Assembly (NCBI GenBank): GCA_001829315.1 | Contig: MIAY01000002.1 | Location: forward strand, 1-54,309 | Origin: Spirochaetes bacterium GWE1_32_154 | GTDB lineage: Bacteria; Spirochaetota; GWE2-31-10 | Direction: 5' to 3' | DNA: 54,309 nt | In this document: positions 45,372 to 54,138 of the stretch, in pieces | How the letters are laid out: each line of letters opens with the position of its first letter | Numbering within the stretch: the first letter of the stretch is position 1 | Notes under the pieces: generated by a model | What the model saw: only the letters and a program-made list of their open reading frames with translations | The model's database searches: none | Told to the model about the DNA's origin: nothing | Made by a program: the position numbers and the translations under genes

Positions 45372-45440
45372 ATTGTCCGGATAAAGGAAATGAGCTTTGC
45401 TCTTGAGGAAAGCGGTTATATGATTGCCGAAGATTTGTAT
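45372..45440 (+). pseudogene. Remnant of a MerR/GyrI regulator gene
   Basis: The plus strand reads IVRIKEMSFALE then ESGYMIAEDL in one frame. The intact regulator at 42508 has IVRLKEMGFSLDE in its DNA-binding part and EKSGYTIAGQP near its C-terminus. At DNA level 32 of 38 bases match 42661-42698. The fragment is thus the two ends of a MerR/GyrI gene joined after loss of the middle, lying next to the integrase stop codon. Confidence 0.65.
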
Positions 45441-46658
45441 TTAATTATCAAGCGGACTTTTCACCCCGAGTTTATTCTTACTTGCAACATGAGTATAAAT
45501 CATTGTAGTTTCAAGATTTGAATGCCCGAGAAGCTCTTGTATAGTTCTGATGTCATACGAACTTTCAAGCAAATGAGTGGCAAAACTATGACGAAGCGTA
45601 TGCACACTTGCCGCTTTGGTTATACCTGATTTATCCAGCGCCTGCTTAAATGCTTTTTGAAGTGTAGACGGGCTTATGTGATAGCGCCGGATACAGTTTT
45701 CTTCCTTATCGACGGATACTGATTTTGCAGGAAAAAGCCAGAACCAACGCCACTCTTTTGAAGCATTTGGATATTTACGGACTAATGCTTTCGGTAGCAT
45801 AACTCCCGGTATATTTTGCTGACGGTCTTTTAAGTAATATTTTTTTGTATTTTCTATATGCTTTTTAATATCGGATATGAGTGATTCTGATAGTATAGTT
45901 GCTCTGCTTTTGTCACCTTTTGAAGCATTTATATTAATAACGCTACGTTCAAAATCAATATCTTTAATTCTGAGAGTTATACATTCATTTAGTCGAAGTC
46001 CACCGCCATAAATTATTGATGCCATTAATTTATTCTCGCCATTTAAATGATTGAAAATTGTTTTGATTTCTTCTTTTGATAACACAACAGGCAAGAAATG
46101 GCTTTGTTTTGCTCTGTGTGAATTTGCAATATCTTCAATAGGTATGTTTAGAATATTTCTATATAAAAATAGCAATGCACTGAATGCCTGATTTTGAGTT
46201 GATGACGATACTTTCTGTTTTATAGCGAGAAATGCGAGGTAGTCTCTTACGTTATCAGATGATAATTCATCAGGTGGTATGATGTTGTTGAATGTAATAA
46301 AATTTCTGATCCATACTCTATATGATTTAATCGTACTGGATGAAAGGTGTTTTATTTTTGATATTCTTGAAAACTCTTCGTATGCCTGTGTCCAGTCATT
46401 TATTTTTTCGACGGAATTGCTTTTTATTTCTTTTGTATACTGAATATAAAATTGTATTGCTGTTTCAGCCTGATTGATTTGCCATGGCTCTTTTTTATCC
46501 GCTAATGAATTGAGATAATATTCTAGTGTTGCGTGTGATGTAATATCTCTCTTATTTCTTTCTGCATATTTATAGAACATTTCTGCCCAGTTGTTAAGGA
46601 AGAGTGCTTCCTGGGGCGGATAATGCAACCGTCTTTCTACAAACTCTAAAAACTTCAT
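45441..46658 (-). CDS. intI: Integron integrase (tyrosine recombinase)
   Basis: This 405-residue recombinase joins cassettes at attI. Catalytic residues are Arg222 (GGGLRLNE), Lys near 248-250, HTLRH (His353, Arg356), LLGH (His379) and Tyr388 (MIYTHV). The segment LPKALVRKYPNASKEWRWFW (289-307) is the extra patch found only in integron integrases, where it helps bind folded attC. ATG 46658 has AAGGAG eight bases upstream, and the frame to 46700 is not needed. About 70-90 residues precede the usual core-binding domain, making it longer than the roughly 320-340 residues of class 1-3 integrases. Confidence 0.95.
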   Translation of the reverse strand: MKFLEFVERRLHYPPQEALFLNNWAEMFYKYAERNKRDITSHATLEYYLNSLADKKEPWQINQAETAIQFYIQYTKEIKSNSVEKINDWTQAYEEFSRISKIKHLSSSTIKSYRVWIRNFITFNNIIPPDELSSDNVRDYLAFLAIKQKVSSSTQNQAFSALLFLYRNILNIPIEDIANSHRAKQSHFLPVVLSKEEIKTIFNHLNGENKLMASIIYGGGLRLNECITLRIKDIDFERSVININASKGDKSRATILSESLISDIKKHIENTKKYYLKDRQQNIPGVMLPKALVRKYPNASKEWRWFWLFPAKSVSVDKEENCIRRYHISPSTLQKAFKQALDKSGITKAASVHTLRHSFATHLLESSYDIRTIQELLGHSNLETTMIYTHVASKNKLGVKSPLDN

Positions 46659-46680
46659 ATTTTTTTCTCCTTTTTTTACG

Positions 46681-46722
46681 GATTCCACATAATAAGACAT
46701 AGAAATGTGTTATGTGGAAATC
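46681..46722. repeat. Inverted repeat between the integrase gene and attI
   Basis: GATTCCACATAA (46681-46692) faces TTATGTGGAAATC (46710-46722), with a smaller ACAT/ATGT pair inside. GGATTCC recurs at 46798-46804 near the recombination point. It may be a control site for intI or an accessory integrase-binding site. Confidence 0.45.
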
Positions 46723-46736
46723 TCATTACTATTTAT

Positions 46737-46764
46737 TTGATTTTTTTGTTTTTTATGTTATGAT
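46737..46764 (+). promoter_or_regulatory. Candidate cassette promoter (Pc)
   Basis: TTGATT (46737-46742), 16 bases and TATGAT (46759-46764) point into the first cassette from the integrase side. In such AT-rich sequence other pairs are possible (for example TTGTGA with TTATAC just downstream), so the exact boxes are tentative. Confidence 0.4.
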
Positions 46765-46789
46765 TTTGTGAAATTTTTATAATTTTTTT

Positions 46790-46823
46790 TATACGGTGGA
46801 TTCCGTATAAGAATTGTTAGACG
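46790..46823. other. attI recombination site
   Basis: Cassette 1 joins at G46816/T46817 in GTTAGACG. The crossover is fixed because CGTCTAAC, its exact reverse complement, occurs at the inner end of this cassette's attC (48752-48759). The left part contains the dyad ATACGG/CCGTAT (46792-46808). The full attI extent cannot be defined from sequence alone. Confidence 0.75.
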
Positions 46824-46856
46824 GACGCTATCGCGCGTGTAAAATAGGAGTTATAA

Positions 46857-48668
46857 TTGTCTGCTATAATAGAACAAATAATTAAAGAATATTTGCTATG
46901 CACTAATTCTGATTATGCATATTTAATGACAGGCTCGTGGGGGGCAGGGAAAACTCATTTTATTAAAAATGATATATTAAAAAATAAAGAGATAAACAAA
47001 GAACACAAAATAATATATTATTCTCTTAATGGTGCTGAAGATATTAATAAAGTAATAAGATCAATTTATTTTTCTATTATAAGTTTTGGTAAAATTAACC
47101 CTGAAAATGAAGATTTAGTACAAAATACATTTGATATTTTGGAAAATATAGATGATAAGAGTTTTAATATTTTCTTAAGCGTTATAAAAAACTTTAAAGA
47201 TAAAACAATTGAATCTCTGTTTAAAAAAATGAAAAATTCAAAATTTCTCATAATATTTGATGATTTAGAGCGAAAATCTGAAAAAATAGATTATACAGAC
47301 CTGCTAGGGCAAATATATAGTAAATTAATTGAAAAAAATATTAAAGTTATTTTTATTTCGGATGAATCAAAAATAGAATGCAACTCATATAAAAGTGAGA
47401 AAGAAAAATACATAAGAAGAACTTTAAAATTTGAAATAAATAAAAAATCAATATTCGAATATTTACTAAATAAAAATTCGTTATATAATGAAAGATTAGT
47501 TAATACACTTCTTGATATCTTTTCGGATGATGAAACGCAACCAAATTTGAGATCAATAATTTTTGCTCTTGATGTGTATGAAAAACTACTTAATGAGTAT
47601 TCAAAAATCACAAATAAAGAAGATTATTACAATATTGAAGATTATTTTTATTCAATTGTAGTTTTTTGTAACGAATATAAAAATGGAAAGATACCGGATA
47701 ATGAAATTAATAAAATAATTGGTATTAATAAAACTTATTCGCTTGATAAACTTATCAAAAGTGTTACAGCCAGTGATACTCAGAAAGAGTGGTATACTCT
47801 TTTTTATGAAAAAAATAATAAAATTGAACATCCATTCGATTTGCCAGAAGTAATCATTAATTATATAGTAGAAGGATATTTTGACGAGAAAGAATTTATT
47901 AAAGAAATAAAAAAAAATAATATTGAACCTCAATATGAATTAATCAATGAAATAAGAGATTATTATTATTATTATGAAATTGATGATTTAAAAAGAAAAG
48001 TGAATATGATTGAGCAATTCATTAAAGATAATAAATATAAAGTTTCTGACATTTCGAATATTTATTCAGTAGTTATTGAATTAAATAATAAAATTGGTTT
48101 AGAATACAATATTTCTGCTTTTGAAACCTTATTACTTAATTTTATTGATAAAAACGAGGAACAAATTAAGGAACTTGTTAATGAATATAATTATAAGGAA
48201 TCATATTCATTAACAAGGAATGTTATAGAGAAAAAAATAAATGAAATTCACATTAAATATTATAAAGAAAAAGATCATGATACATATGATAGATTTATTA
48301 CTTCTATATTAAAAGATGATATTGAATCATTTGCAAAAATATACAGAAATACAGATAAAAAAGATCTTTTTAAAAAAATAATAGAATATAAATTGTTTGA
48401 AAGATTTAGTAAACTATCAAATAAATCAATTAACTTATTAATTAGAGTTATTTATGAAGAAGTATTAAACATATCTAATGCTGGAAAAGTTCTTAATGAT
48501 CAAATTGAATATTTAGAACAGTTAAAATCTTTTTTTTGTTCTGATAAGAAAAATATTATATCTGATAAACTTAAAACTGTACTTTATGAAGACTTAATTG
48601 ATACAATTAAAAAAGCGATAATTCATATTGAAAACACAGGAAATCGAGCAAGAAATAATAGTATTTAG
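46857..48668 (+). CDS. KAP-like P-loop NTPase (cassette 1)
   Basis: This 603-residue protein has Walker A GSWGAGKT (26-33) and Walker B FLIIFDDLER (Asp135, Asp136), the pattern of KAP-family and related STAND-like P-loop NTPases. The rest is helical, Lys- and Asn-rich, with no recognised effector or clear membrane helices. Some KAP-type NTPases (for example PifA) block phage growth, so a defence role is plausible but inferred. The start is TTG 46857 with AGGAG six bases upstream. It is more AT-rich than the flanking core genes, consistent with acquisition. Confidence 0.72.
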   Translation: MSAIIEQIIKEYLLCTNSDYAYLMTGSWGAGKTHFIKNDILKNKEINKEHKIIYYSLNGAEDINKVIRSIYFSIISFGKINPENEDLVQNTFDILENIDDKSFNIFLSVIKNFKDKTIESLFKKMKNSKFLIIFDDLERKSEKIDYTDLLGQIYSKLIEKNIKVIFISDESKIECNSYKSEKEKYIRRTLKFEINKKSIFEYLLNKNSLYNERLVNTLLDIFSDDETQPNLRSIIFALDVYEKLLNEYSKITNKEDYYNIEDYFYSIVVFCNEYKNGKIPDNEINKIIGINKTYSLDKLIKSVTASDTQKEWYTLFYEKNNKIEHPFDLPEVIINYIVEGYFDEKEFIKEIKKNNIEPQYELINEIRDYYYYYEIDDLKRKVNMIEQFIKDNKYKVSDISNIYSVVIELNNKIGLEYNISAFETLLLNFIDKNEEQIKELVNEYNYKESYSLTRNVIEKKINEIHIKYYKEKDHDTYDRFITSILKDDIESFAKIYRNTDKKDLFKKIIEYKLFERFSKLSNKSINLLIRVIYEEVLNISNAGKVLNDQIEYLEQLKSFFCSDKKNIISDKLKTVLYEDLIDTIKKAIIHIENTGNRARNNSI

Positions 48669-48712
48669 CCGATTTCTGAAAATGGTACTGCATTAAACCA
48701 ATTAAAGAATAT

Positions 48713-48733
48713 AAGAATCAAGAATAGATTCTT
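48713..48733 (+). terminator. Weak hairpin at the end of the KAP-like gene
   Basis: AAGAATC (48713-48719) pairs with GATTCTT (48727-48733) around a seven-base loop, 45 bases after the stop codon and before attC1. There is no T run, so a terminator role is uncertain. Confidence 0.3.
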
Positions 48734-48752
48734 AGTAAGAAAATAATAAATC

Positions 48753-48925
48753 GTCTAACAACCGATTTAACACCGACTCGGCTATTGTCACACAAATTGC
48801 TAAACTGGTTATTAAATGTTCAAATTTTTGGTTTAACCGGAAGATTTCTTGTTAATCACTAAGAACCGGGGTGAATAAGCAATTTATGCGCCAATTACGC
48901 CTCACGGGTTAATCGGGCGTTAGCC
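48753..48925 (+). repeat. attC site 1 (173 nt)
   Basis: The outer cores are GTCTAAC (48753-48759) and GTTAGCC (48919-48925). The inner arms AACAACCGATTTAAC and GGGTTAATCGGGCGTT are complementary apart from a few extrahelical bases. Further in, AAATTGCT pairs with AGCAATTT. The central 60 or so bases form the variable structure. Confidence 0.9.
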
Positions 48926-48966
48926 AGACCCTTTCGGGCAAAAATATTAAATAATACGGAAAAACA

Positions 48967-49365
48967 ATGAAAAAGATTGCAATAATAAGTTTTTATATTT
49001 CATTCATTCTAATATTAAGTTACTCACATAGTGGAAAAACTGATGCTAATGGTGGTCATTGGAATCGGAAAACAGGAACTTATCATACACATAATGGAGG
49101 TTCAACTAATACCTATAATGGAAACTCAATTAAAGCTAATACATCTTATTACAATTCAACCTTTACAAATGAAGATGCGGGAAAATATGCGTATGTAACT
49201 CAAAATGCTAATCTAAGAAAAGGATCTGGAAAAAAATATGAAATAATTAAAGTACTACTTAAAGATTCATCAGTAAAAATAATTAAAATCGAGGGTGATT
49301 GGGCAAATGTTGAACTAGATAATAGTACTCATGGTTGGATATCAAAGATATTTCTAAGAAAGTAA
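48967..49365 (+). CDS. Exported protein with YHYH-type motif and SH3b domain (cassette 2)
   Basis: This 132-residue protein has a signal peptide (about 1-21). A short SGKTDANGGHWNRKTGTYHT stretch follows, resembling the YHYH motif of small exported bacterial proteins (here YHTH). A bacterial SH3 domain occupies about 75-132 (AYVTQNANLRKGSGKKYEII and WANVELDNSTHGWISK). SH3b domains often bind peptidoglycan or peptides. The ribosome binding site is weak. The function is unknown, and pairing with a channel gene suggests an envelope role. Confidence 0.72.
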   Translation: MKKIAIISFYISFILILSYSHSGKTDANGGHWNRKTGTYHTHNGGSTNTYNGNSIKANTSYYNSTFTNEDAGKYAYVTQNANLRKGSGKKYEIIKVLLKDSSVKIIKIEGDWANVELDNSTHGWISKIFLRK

Positions 49366-49386
49366 ATTTTAAATGAGGTACATACA

Positions 49387-50163
49387 ATGCTGAAAAAAAT
49401 ATACAATATTCTTGAAATTACGGAAGATAAAAATAAATTAGCAAAAATAATTGATTGGTTATTAATTAGTTTAATTGTACTTAATGTCGTTTCTGTAATT
49501 GTCTCTTCATTTAATAATTTATCCGCAACGGCAGAAAAAATATTGAATGGATTTGAGATTGTATCAGTTATAATATTTACAATAGAATATGTATTGAGAT
49601 TAATGACTTCAAAATATAAATATGAAAATAGTAGATTTCCATATTTTAGATATATGTTCTCATTTTTGGCAATTATCGATTTATTTGCAATATTACCTTT
49701 TTATTTACCATTAATAATACCATTTGATTTGCGTTTTTTAAGAATGTTGCGTTTATTCAGATTATTTAGAATATTTAAATTAAATAGATATAACGATGCT
49801 ATGCAAGTTATTGGAAAAGTATTAAAAAATGAAAAAGAAAAACTTTTCACAACAATATTTGTAATGACAATATTAATAATATTTTCATCATCAATAATGT
49901 ATTATGTTGAAAATACAGCACAACCAGATAAATTTCCAAATATAGTTGCTTCAGTTTGGTGGGCAGTTGCTACATTAACAACTGTAGGATATGGAGATGT
50001 TTACCCGATAACAGCATTGGGTAAAATATTAAGTGGAATAATTGCAATTCTTGGAATTGGTTTAGTTGCTCTTCCAACAGGTATAATTAGTTCCGGTTTT
50101 ATTTCTGAAGTAACGAATAAAAATAATAAAAAAATATGTCCACATTGTGGAAATGTAATATAA
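49387..50163 (+). CDS. Voltage-gated potassium channel (cassette 2)
   Basis: This 258-residue protein has six transmembrane segments, with an S4 helix of regularly spaced arginines (RFLRMLRLFRLFRIFKLNRY). The pore helix and selectivity filter are TLTTVGYGD (filter TVGYGD 199-204). It ends with a short zinc-ribbon-like CPHCGNVI. It is a Kv-type ion channel of the inner membrane, probably selective for potassium. GAGG precedes the ATG by seven bases. Such channels are uncommon integron cargo. A role in stress or membrane-potential response is inference. Confidence 0.9.
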   Translation: MLKKIYNILEITEDKNKLAKIIDWLLISLIVLNVVSVIVSSFNNLSATAEKILNGFEIVSVIIFTIEYVLRLMTSKYKYENSRFPYFRYMFSFLAIIDLFAILPFYLPLIIPFDLRFLRMLRLFRLFRIFKLNRYNDAMQVIGKVLKNEKEKLFTTIFVMTILIIFSSSIMYYVENTAQPDKFPNIVASVWWAVATLTTVGYGDVYPITALGKILSGIIAILGIGLVALPTGIISSGFISEVTNKNNKKICPHCGNVI

Positions 50164-50172
50164 TAATTTTGT

Positions 50173-50346
50173 GGCTAACAACCGATTTAACGCCGACTCG
50201 GCTATTGTCACACAAATTGCTGAAATGTTTTTTATAGGTTCTAATTTTGTGTTAAACTGGAAGATTTCTTGTTAATCACAACGAACTGGGCTGAAAAAGC
50301 AATTTATGCGCCAATTACGCCTCACGGGTTAATCGGGCGTTATATT
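50173..50346 (+). repeat. attC site 2 (174 nt)
   Basis: Inner core GGCTAAC (50173-50179), outer core GTTATAT (50340-50346). It is very similar to attC1 across the whole length, including the central region, with scattered changes. AACAACCGATTTAAC and the last 36 bases before the crossover are the same as in attC1. Confidence 0.9.
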
Positions 50347-50457
50347 GCTAAGAATTTTGAAATAAAATAATATAGGAAGGAACAATCCTTTTTAATTAAG
50401 AGAAAATATGGTTTAACTATTAAAAAAAATTATGATATAGTTAATTAAGTTAAAATA

Positions 50458-52644
50458 ATGGCGGATTATATGAGCGATAATTTATCAATTTTTTTTAAAG
50501 AATTCGATATCAAATTTCCAAATTTGGAAATAATAGATAAAGATTGGTATAAAAACAATATAGGCGTTAGTTCTTTTTGTTCCTCTGCAAAAGCAAAAGA
50601 TGCAAAAGGAAATTATAGCGAAGAGTATATAAGAGCTAGATTTGTTTGGAGTTTAGTAAACTCAGGAATGTATAATAAAGAGTATATTTGTGTTGAATTT
50701 GGTTTTCCAAAAGGAAATGGAGGTAAAAGTCTCAATCCTGATATCGTTGTTTTCAAAAATAAAGACTGGTTTCATGATTATGCGCAGGCAAAGGCAAGTA
50801 AAAATTTTGCAAAAATACGTAAAAATGTATTAGTGATATTTGAAACAAAGAAAAATAATAAATCTGTAGAAAGCGCCATTGAAAATCAGCTTCGTTCAGC
50901 AATGGAGCTGAATACTTCACAAGATAGAATCTTTGGAGTATATTTTGATGATCAATCAGATATATTAATCTTCAAGAAAATTGGAAACTCTGAAATTAGA
51001 AGATTTAACGAAACTAATGAATTACAGCAAGATGGCATAATTGGTTGGAATTTAGAGAAAAGAGACTTACTTATAGAACTTCCGAGTCAACAAGATTTTA
51101 TTGAAAACAATGAAAGTATTTCTGATCTTGCCAAACTAAAACTTGATTCTCTGGATGCAATAGATGAGGCAAATTTTAATGATTTAATGAACTCCCTTAA
51201 AAGAGCAAATGATAGTATCCGCCCGGAAAGTCCTCTTCGTGAGATGATTGTTGAATTCTTGACTCTTAAAGTTTTTGATGAAAAGCGAAGTAAAAGAGAT
51301 AAGACTTATTTGCAATTCTATATTGTATCAGAAGAAAAAAGAAAAGACGGACTTGCCGAAAAAAGTTTTCGTGAAAGAATAAATAACCTTTATAAGGAAG
51401 CTCAAAAAGAATATCCAAAGGTACTAGGTAGAGAAAAAAGGCTTTTTACTTATGATAGCGAGTTTAGACCATCAAAAAGTAATGATGAAAAATTTCTTGT
51501 CGCATTAGTTGAGACATTTCAACAAAGAGCAATTCTGAAAGCTAAAAACGAAAGTTTTAATCAAATTATTTTTAATAATTTTGGAAGCGAACAACAGAAA
51601 GCTGACAAAGGACAGTTTTTTACTCCTATACCAGTTGTTAAAAATATGATAAAACTTTTAAACCCAATCAAGGGAGAAGAGCTTTGTGATCCTTGTTGCG
51701 GTATTTGTGATTTTCCAGCTATGGCTTTTCGTCATGCTAACAAAGAAGCATTAAAAAAAGAAGATTTTTTTCAAACAGGAGAGCATTACTACGGTTTTGA
51801 TATTGAAGGAAGTAATTTAAAACTTGCAGAATTAAATTTGGTTTTAAATGGAGATGGCGGGGCTATATTAGAGCAAATGAACTCACTTTCACAAAAACTT
51901 TTGCAAGATGGAATAACTGTTTTAAAAGAAGGTGAATTCACAACCCAAAATTATAACTCAGAAACATGGAATCACCTTTCTGATTCAAATAAAGACTTAA
52001 AAAAGTTTAAGATGATAGCCACTAATCCACCTTTTGGAAAGGGACGAGACCTTAAAACCGGGGCTAACGGAAAATGGGATTTACCGAAAGAAACAATAGA
52101 ACTCTACGAAACCTTTAAAGAAAAATCTGATCTTGACAGCAAAGGAAATAAAAATTATCCAAATTCTATGGATATGGGAGTTTTATTTTTAGAAAATGCC
52201 TACAAATGCCTTGAAGATGGTGGAAGAATGGCAATCGTTCTTTCAAACTCAATTGCAAGCATCAAAGAATGGCAAAATATTCGTAAATGGTTTTTATCAA
52301 AAATGAGGATTGTAGGAACTTTTGATTTGCCAAGTAATACTTTTGGAGAAACAGGAGTTGCAACAACTGTTATTATCGCCTACAAACCTAATAGAAACGA
52401 GCAATATTTACTGTGTGCGGATTATGAAGTTTTTGTAAAGGATATTGTAAATATCGGTTATGAAGTTAAAACAGTTAAAAGATCGGTTCATTTTGCTCCG
52501 CAATATATCATTAATGAAGAAACTTTTGAGAAAACAGGAAAACTAAACGAAGATTTTTCGGCGATGCAAAGAGAATGGAAAGAATTTTTACAAAGGCAAG
52601 AAGAAGAAATAAAAAACGCCTTTCATTTATCACAAATGGATTAA
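50458..52644 (+). CDS. Fused endonuclease-methyltransferase (HsdR_N nuclease plus N6-adenine methylase; BcgI A-like)
   Basis: This 728-residue protein joins two activities. Residues 45-185 form a PD-(D/E)xK nuclease domain like the HsdR N-terminus, with NPDIVVF (Pro94-Asp95) and VLVIFETKK (Glu129, Lys131). Residues 330-700 form an HsdM-type adenine methylase with motif I DPCCGICDF (411-419) and motif IV NPPF (523-526). Motif I has Cys where Gly is usual (CGxG becomes CGIC). No HsdR translocase gene is present, so restriction would depend on this nuclease together with the adjacent specificity subunit. The ribosome binding site is weak, and ATG 50470 is an alternative. Confidence 0.82.
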   Translation: MADYMSDNLSIFFKEFDIKFPNLEIIDKDWYKNNIGVSSFCSSAKAKDAKGNYSEEYIRARFVWSLVNSGMYNKEYICVEFGFPKGNGGKSLNPDIVVFKNKDWFHDYAQAKASKNFAKIRKNVLVIFETKKNNKSVESAIENQLRSAMELNTSQDRIFGVYFDDQSDILIFKKIGNSEIRRFNETNELQQDGIIGWNLEKRDLLIELPSQQDFIENNESISDLAKLKLDSLDAIDEANFNDLMNSLKRANDSIRPESPLREMIVEFLTLKVFDEKRSKRDKTYLQFYIVSEEKRKDGLAEKSFRERINNLYKEAQKEYPKVLGREKRLFTYDSEFRPSKSNDEKFLVALVETFQQRAILKAKNESFNQIIFNNFGSEQQKADKGQFFTPIPVVKNMIKLLNPIKGEELCDPCCGICDFPAMAFRHANKEALKKEDFFQTGEHYYGFDIEGSNLKLAELNLVLNGDGGAILEQMNSLSQKLLQDGITVLKEGEFTTQNYNSETWNHLSDSNKDLKKFKMIATNPPFGKGRDLKTGANGKWDLPKETIELYETFKEKSDLDSKGNKNYPNSMDMGVLFLENAYKCLEDGGRMAIVLSNSIASIKEWQNIRKWFLSKMRIVGTFDLPSNTFGETGVATTVIIAYKPNRNEQYLLCADYEVFVKDIVNIGYEVKTVKRSVHFAPQYIINEETFEKTGKLNEDFSAMQREWKEFLQRQEEEIKNAFHLSQMD

Positions 52645-52647
52645 ACT

Positions 52648-54120
52648 ATGAGAAGTTATATTATTAAACCAAAATCTGTAAAGAAAAGCGAGATAATCAA
52701 AAATGATTATATTTTCTCAGCATCTAGACATAATAATATTCAAATAAATTCAAACTTTGATTATCTAGTAAATTTAATAAAGATTTCAAAAAAAAGCGTA
52801 AGTTTAACAAATCAAAAAAAATATTTTAACTATGTAGAAATTGGAAGCATAAACACAACGACAGGCTATATTGAGCCTACTCTTAAAAAATCAATAGATA
52901 TTTCTACTGATTCAGTTTTTCAATTAGAAAAAGATGATATTTTAATTTCAACCGTAAGAACTTATCTTGGTGGGATTGGTATTATAAATCAAAAAGATCA
53001 ATATTTAGTGGCCTCAAAAGCACTAATAGTTTTAAGAGAATTAAAAAAAGATATTAATAAATATTATTTATTTGGAATTTTAAGAACTGGTTTTTTTATA
53101 GAACAAACAAATTTAATTCTAAATGCTTCAATGTACCCAAGAATGGATAAGGATAGTTTTGATAAATTAAAAATCCCATTTCCAACCAATACCAACCATC
53201 AAAATCCAGAAAAAGTAGAGAATCATATTTCTAACATAGTGCAAAACATAATCGATAAAGAAGAACAAATCAAACTAAAAAATAAACAAATCGATGAACT
53301 GATAGAAAAAGAGCTAAAAGAAAAACAAAAAGCAGGAAGTTTTAGTTATAGATATCCGAAAATTAGTGAGATAAGAGAAGAAACAAGGCTTGATACAGGA
53401 CTATATGAAAGAAATTTTAAAGAAATTGATTTTCTAATTCGGAATTATGAAGGAGGTATTTTTCAAATACCACTTGATAAATTCAAAAGCGGATCAACTC
53501 CTAAAGTTAGAGTATTTGATCCTCAAAATAAAAAATATAAATGGGTAACTCCAACCTTAATTACCGATCAGGGTAATTATCAACCATCGGCAACTATTAA
53601 TATGGATTCTAAAAACAATTTATCAAAAGATTGTATTCTAATTATAAATAGAACATCAAAAGGCAAAAAGGGCGAATATGTTGGTATTACATGTTTTTAT
53701 GAAGTCAATAGTTTTGGTTTAGGACAACACAATCAAGGTTTATATCAAATTAAGGATTATTCAAAATTTGAAAAATTATTCATTATTTGTTTATTGAACT
53801 CAAAGCTTTATAGAAAATTATGCGGTTGTATTTCTATTGGGTCTAAAATGAAAGAAATGAAATCTTTGGATTTTGCTTTTCTAAAATTTCCTAATTTTCC
53901 TGATTCCAAACAAAAAGAAATCGTAAACCTCTATTATAAATCACTTGAGAAAAATAAAAATTTAAATATTGAAAATTATTTAGAAATAGAGAAAATAAGA
54001 AATCGTAAATTAGGTATTTTTCAACTTAATCTTGAAATATTTTCTCTTCAAGAACAATTAGAAACTTTGGTTCATAAAATTGTGAGTGAAGAATATATTG
54101 AAATAGATTTCGCATATTAG
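52648..54120 (+). CDS. hsdS: Specificity subunit (HsdS-like) of the cassette 3 system
   Basis: This 490-residue protein has two target-recognition halves (about 10-200 and 240-440). They are separated by a long coiled coil (about 205-235, NIVQNIIDKEEQIKLKNKQ) and closed by a second helical repeat at the C-terminus, the usual HsdS architecture. MYPRMDKDSFDKLKIPFP is the characteristic end of the first half, and DFAFLKFPNFPD matches it in the second. It starts three bases after the methylase stop codon. It should direct the complex to a bipartite DNA target. Confidence 0.87.
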   Translation: MRSYIIKPKSVKKSEIIKNDYIFSASRHNNIQINSNFDYLVNLIKISKKSVSLTNQKKYFNYVEIGSINTTTGYIEPTLKKSIDISTDSVFQLEKDDILISTVRTYLGGIGIINQKDQYLVASKALIVLRELKKDINKYYLFGILRTGFFIEQTNLILNASMYPRMDKDSFDKLKIPFPTNTNHQNPEKVENHISNIVQNIIDKEEQIKLKNKQIDELIEKELKEKQKAGSFSYRYPKISEIREETRLDTGLYERNFKEIDFLIRNYEGGIFQIPLDKFKSGSTPKVRVFDPQNKKYKWVTPTLITDQGNYQPSATINMDSKNNLSKDCILIINRTSKGKKGEYVGITCFYEVNSFGLGQHNQGLYQIKDYSKFEKLFIICLLNSKLYRKLCGCISIGSKMKEMKSLDFAFLKFPNFPDSKQKEIVNLYYKSLEKNKNLNIENYLEIEKIRNRKLGIFQLNLEIFSLQEQLETLVHKIVSEEYIEIDFAY

Positions 54121-54138
54121 ATAAAATATTAAACAGCA

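Larger units (their letters stand above)
46817..48919 (+). mobile_element. Integron cassette 1 (KAP-like NTPase), 2103 bp
   Basis: It starts TTAGACG just after the attI G and ends at the G of GTTAGCC in attC1. One long gene fills it, oriented away from attI. The eight-base complementarity of its two ends confirms the unit. Confidence 0.88.
48920..50340 (+). mobile_element. Integron cassette 2 (YHYH/SH3 protein and potassium channel), 1421 bp
   Basis: It starts TTAGCCA and ends with TGGCTAAC...GGGCG of attC2, with eight bases of end complementarity. Two genes lie in the same direction 21 bases apart, so this cassette carries a small operon. Confidence 0.88.

Noticed and set aside
50458-54120. 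Incomplete type I system that lost hsdR
   Set aside because: The methylase subunit itself carries a PD-(D/E)xK nuclease domain with Asp95, Glu129 and Lys131, so a complete BcgI-like system fits better.
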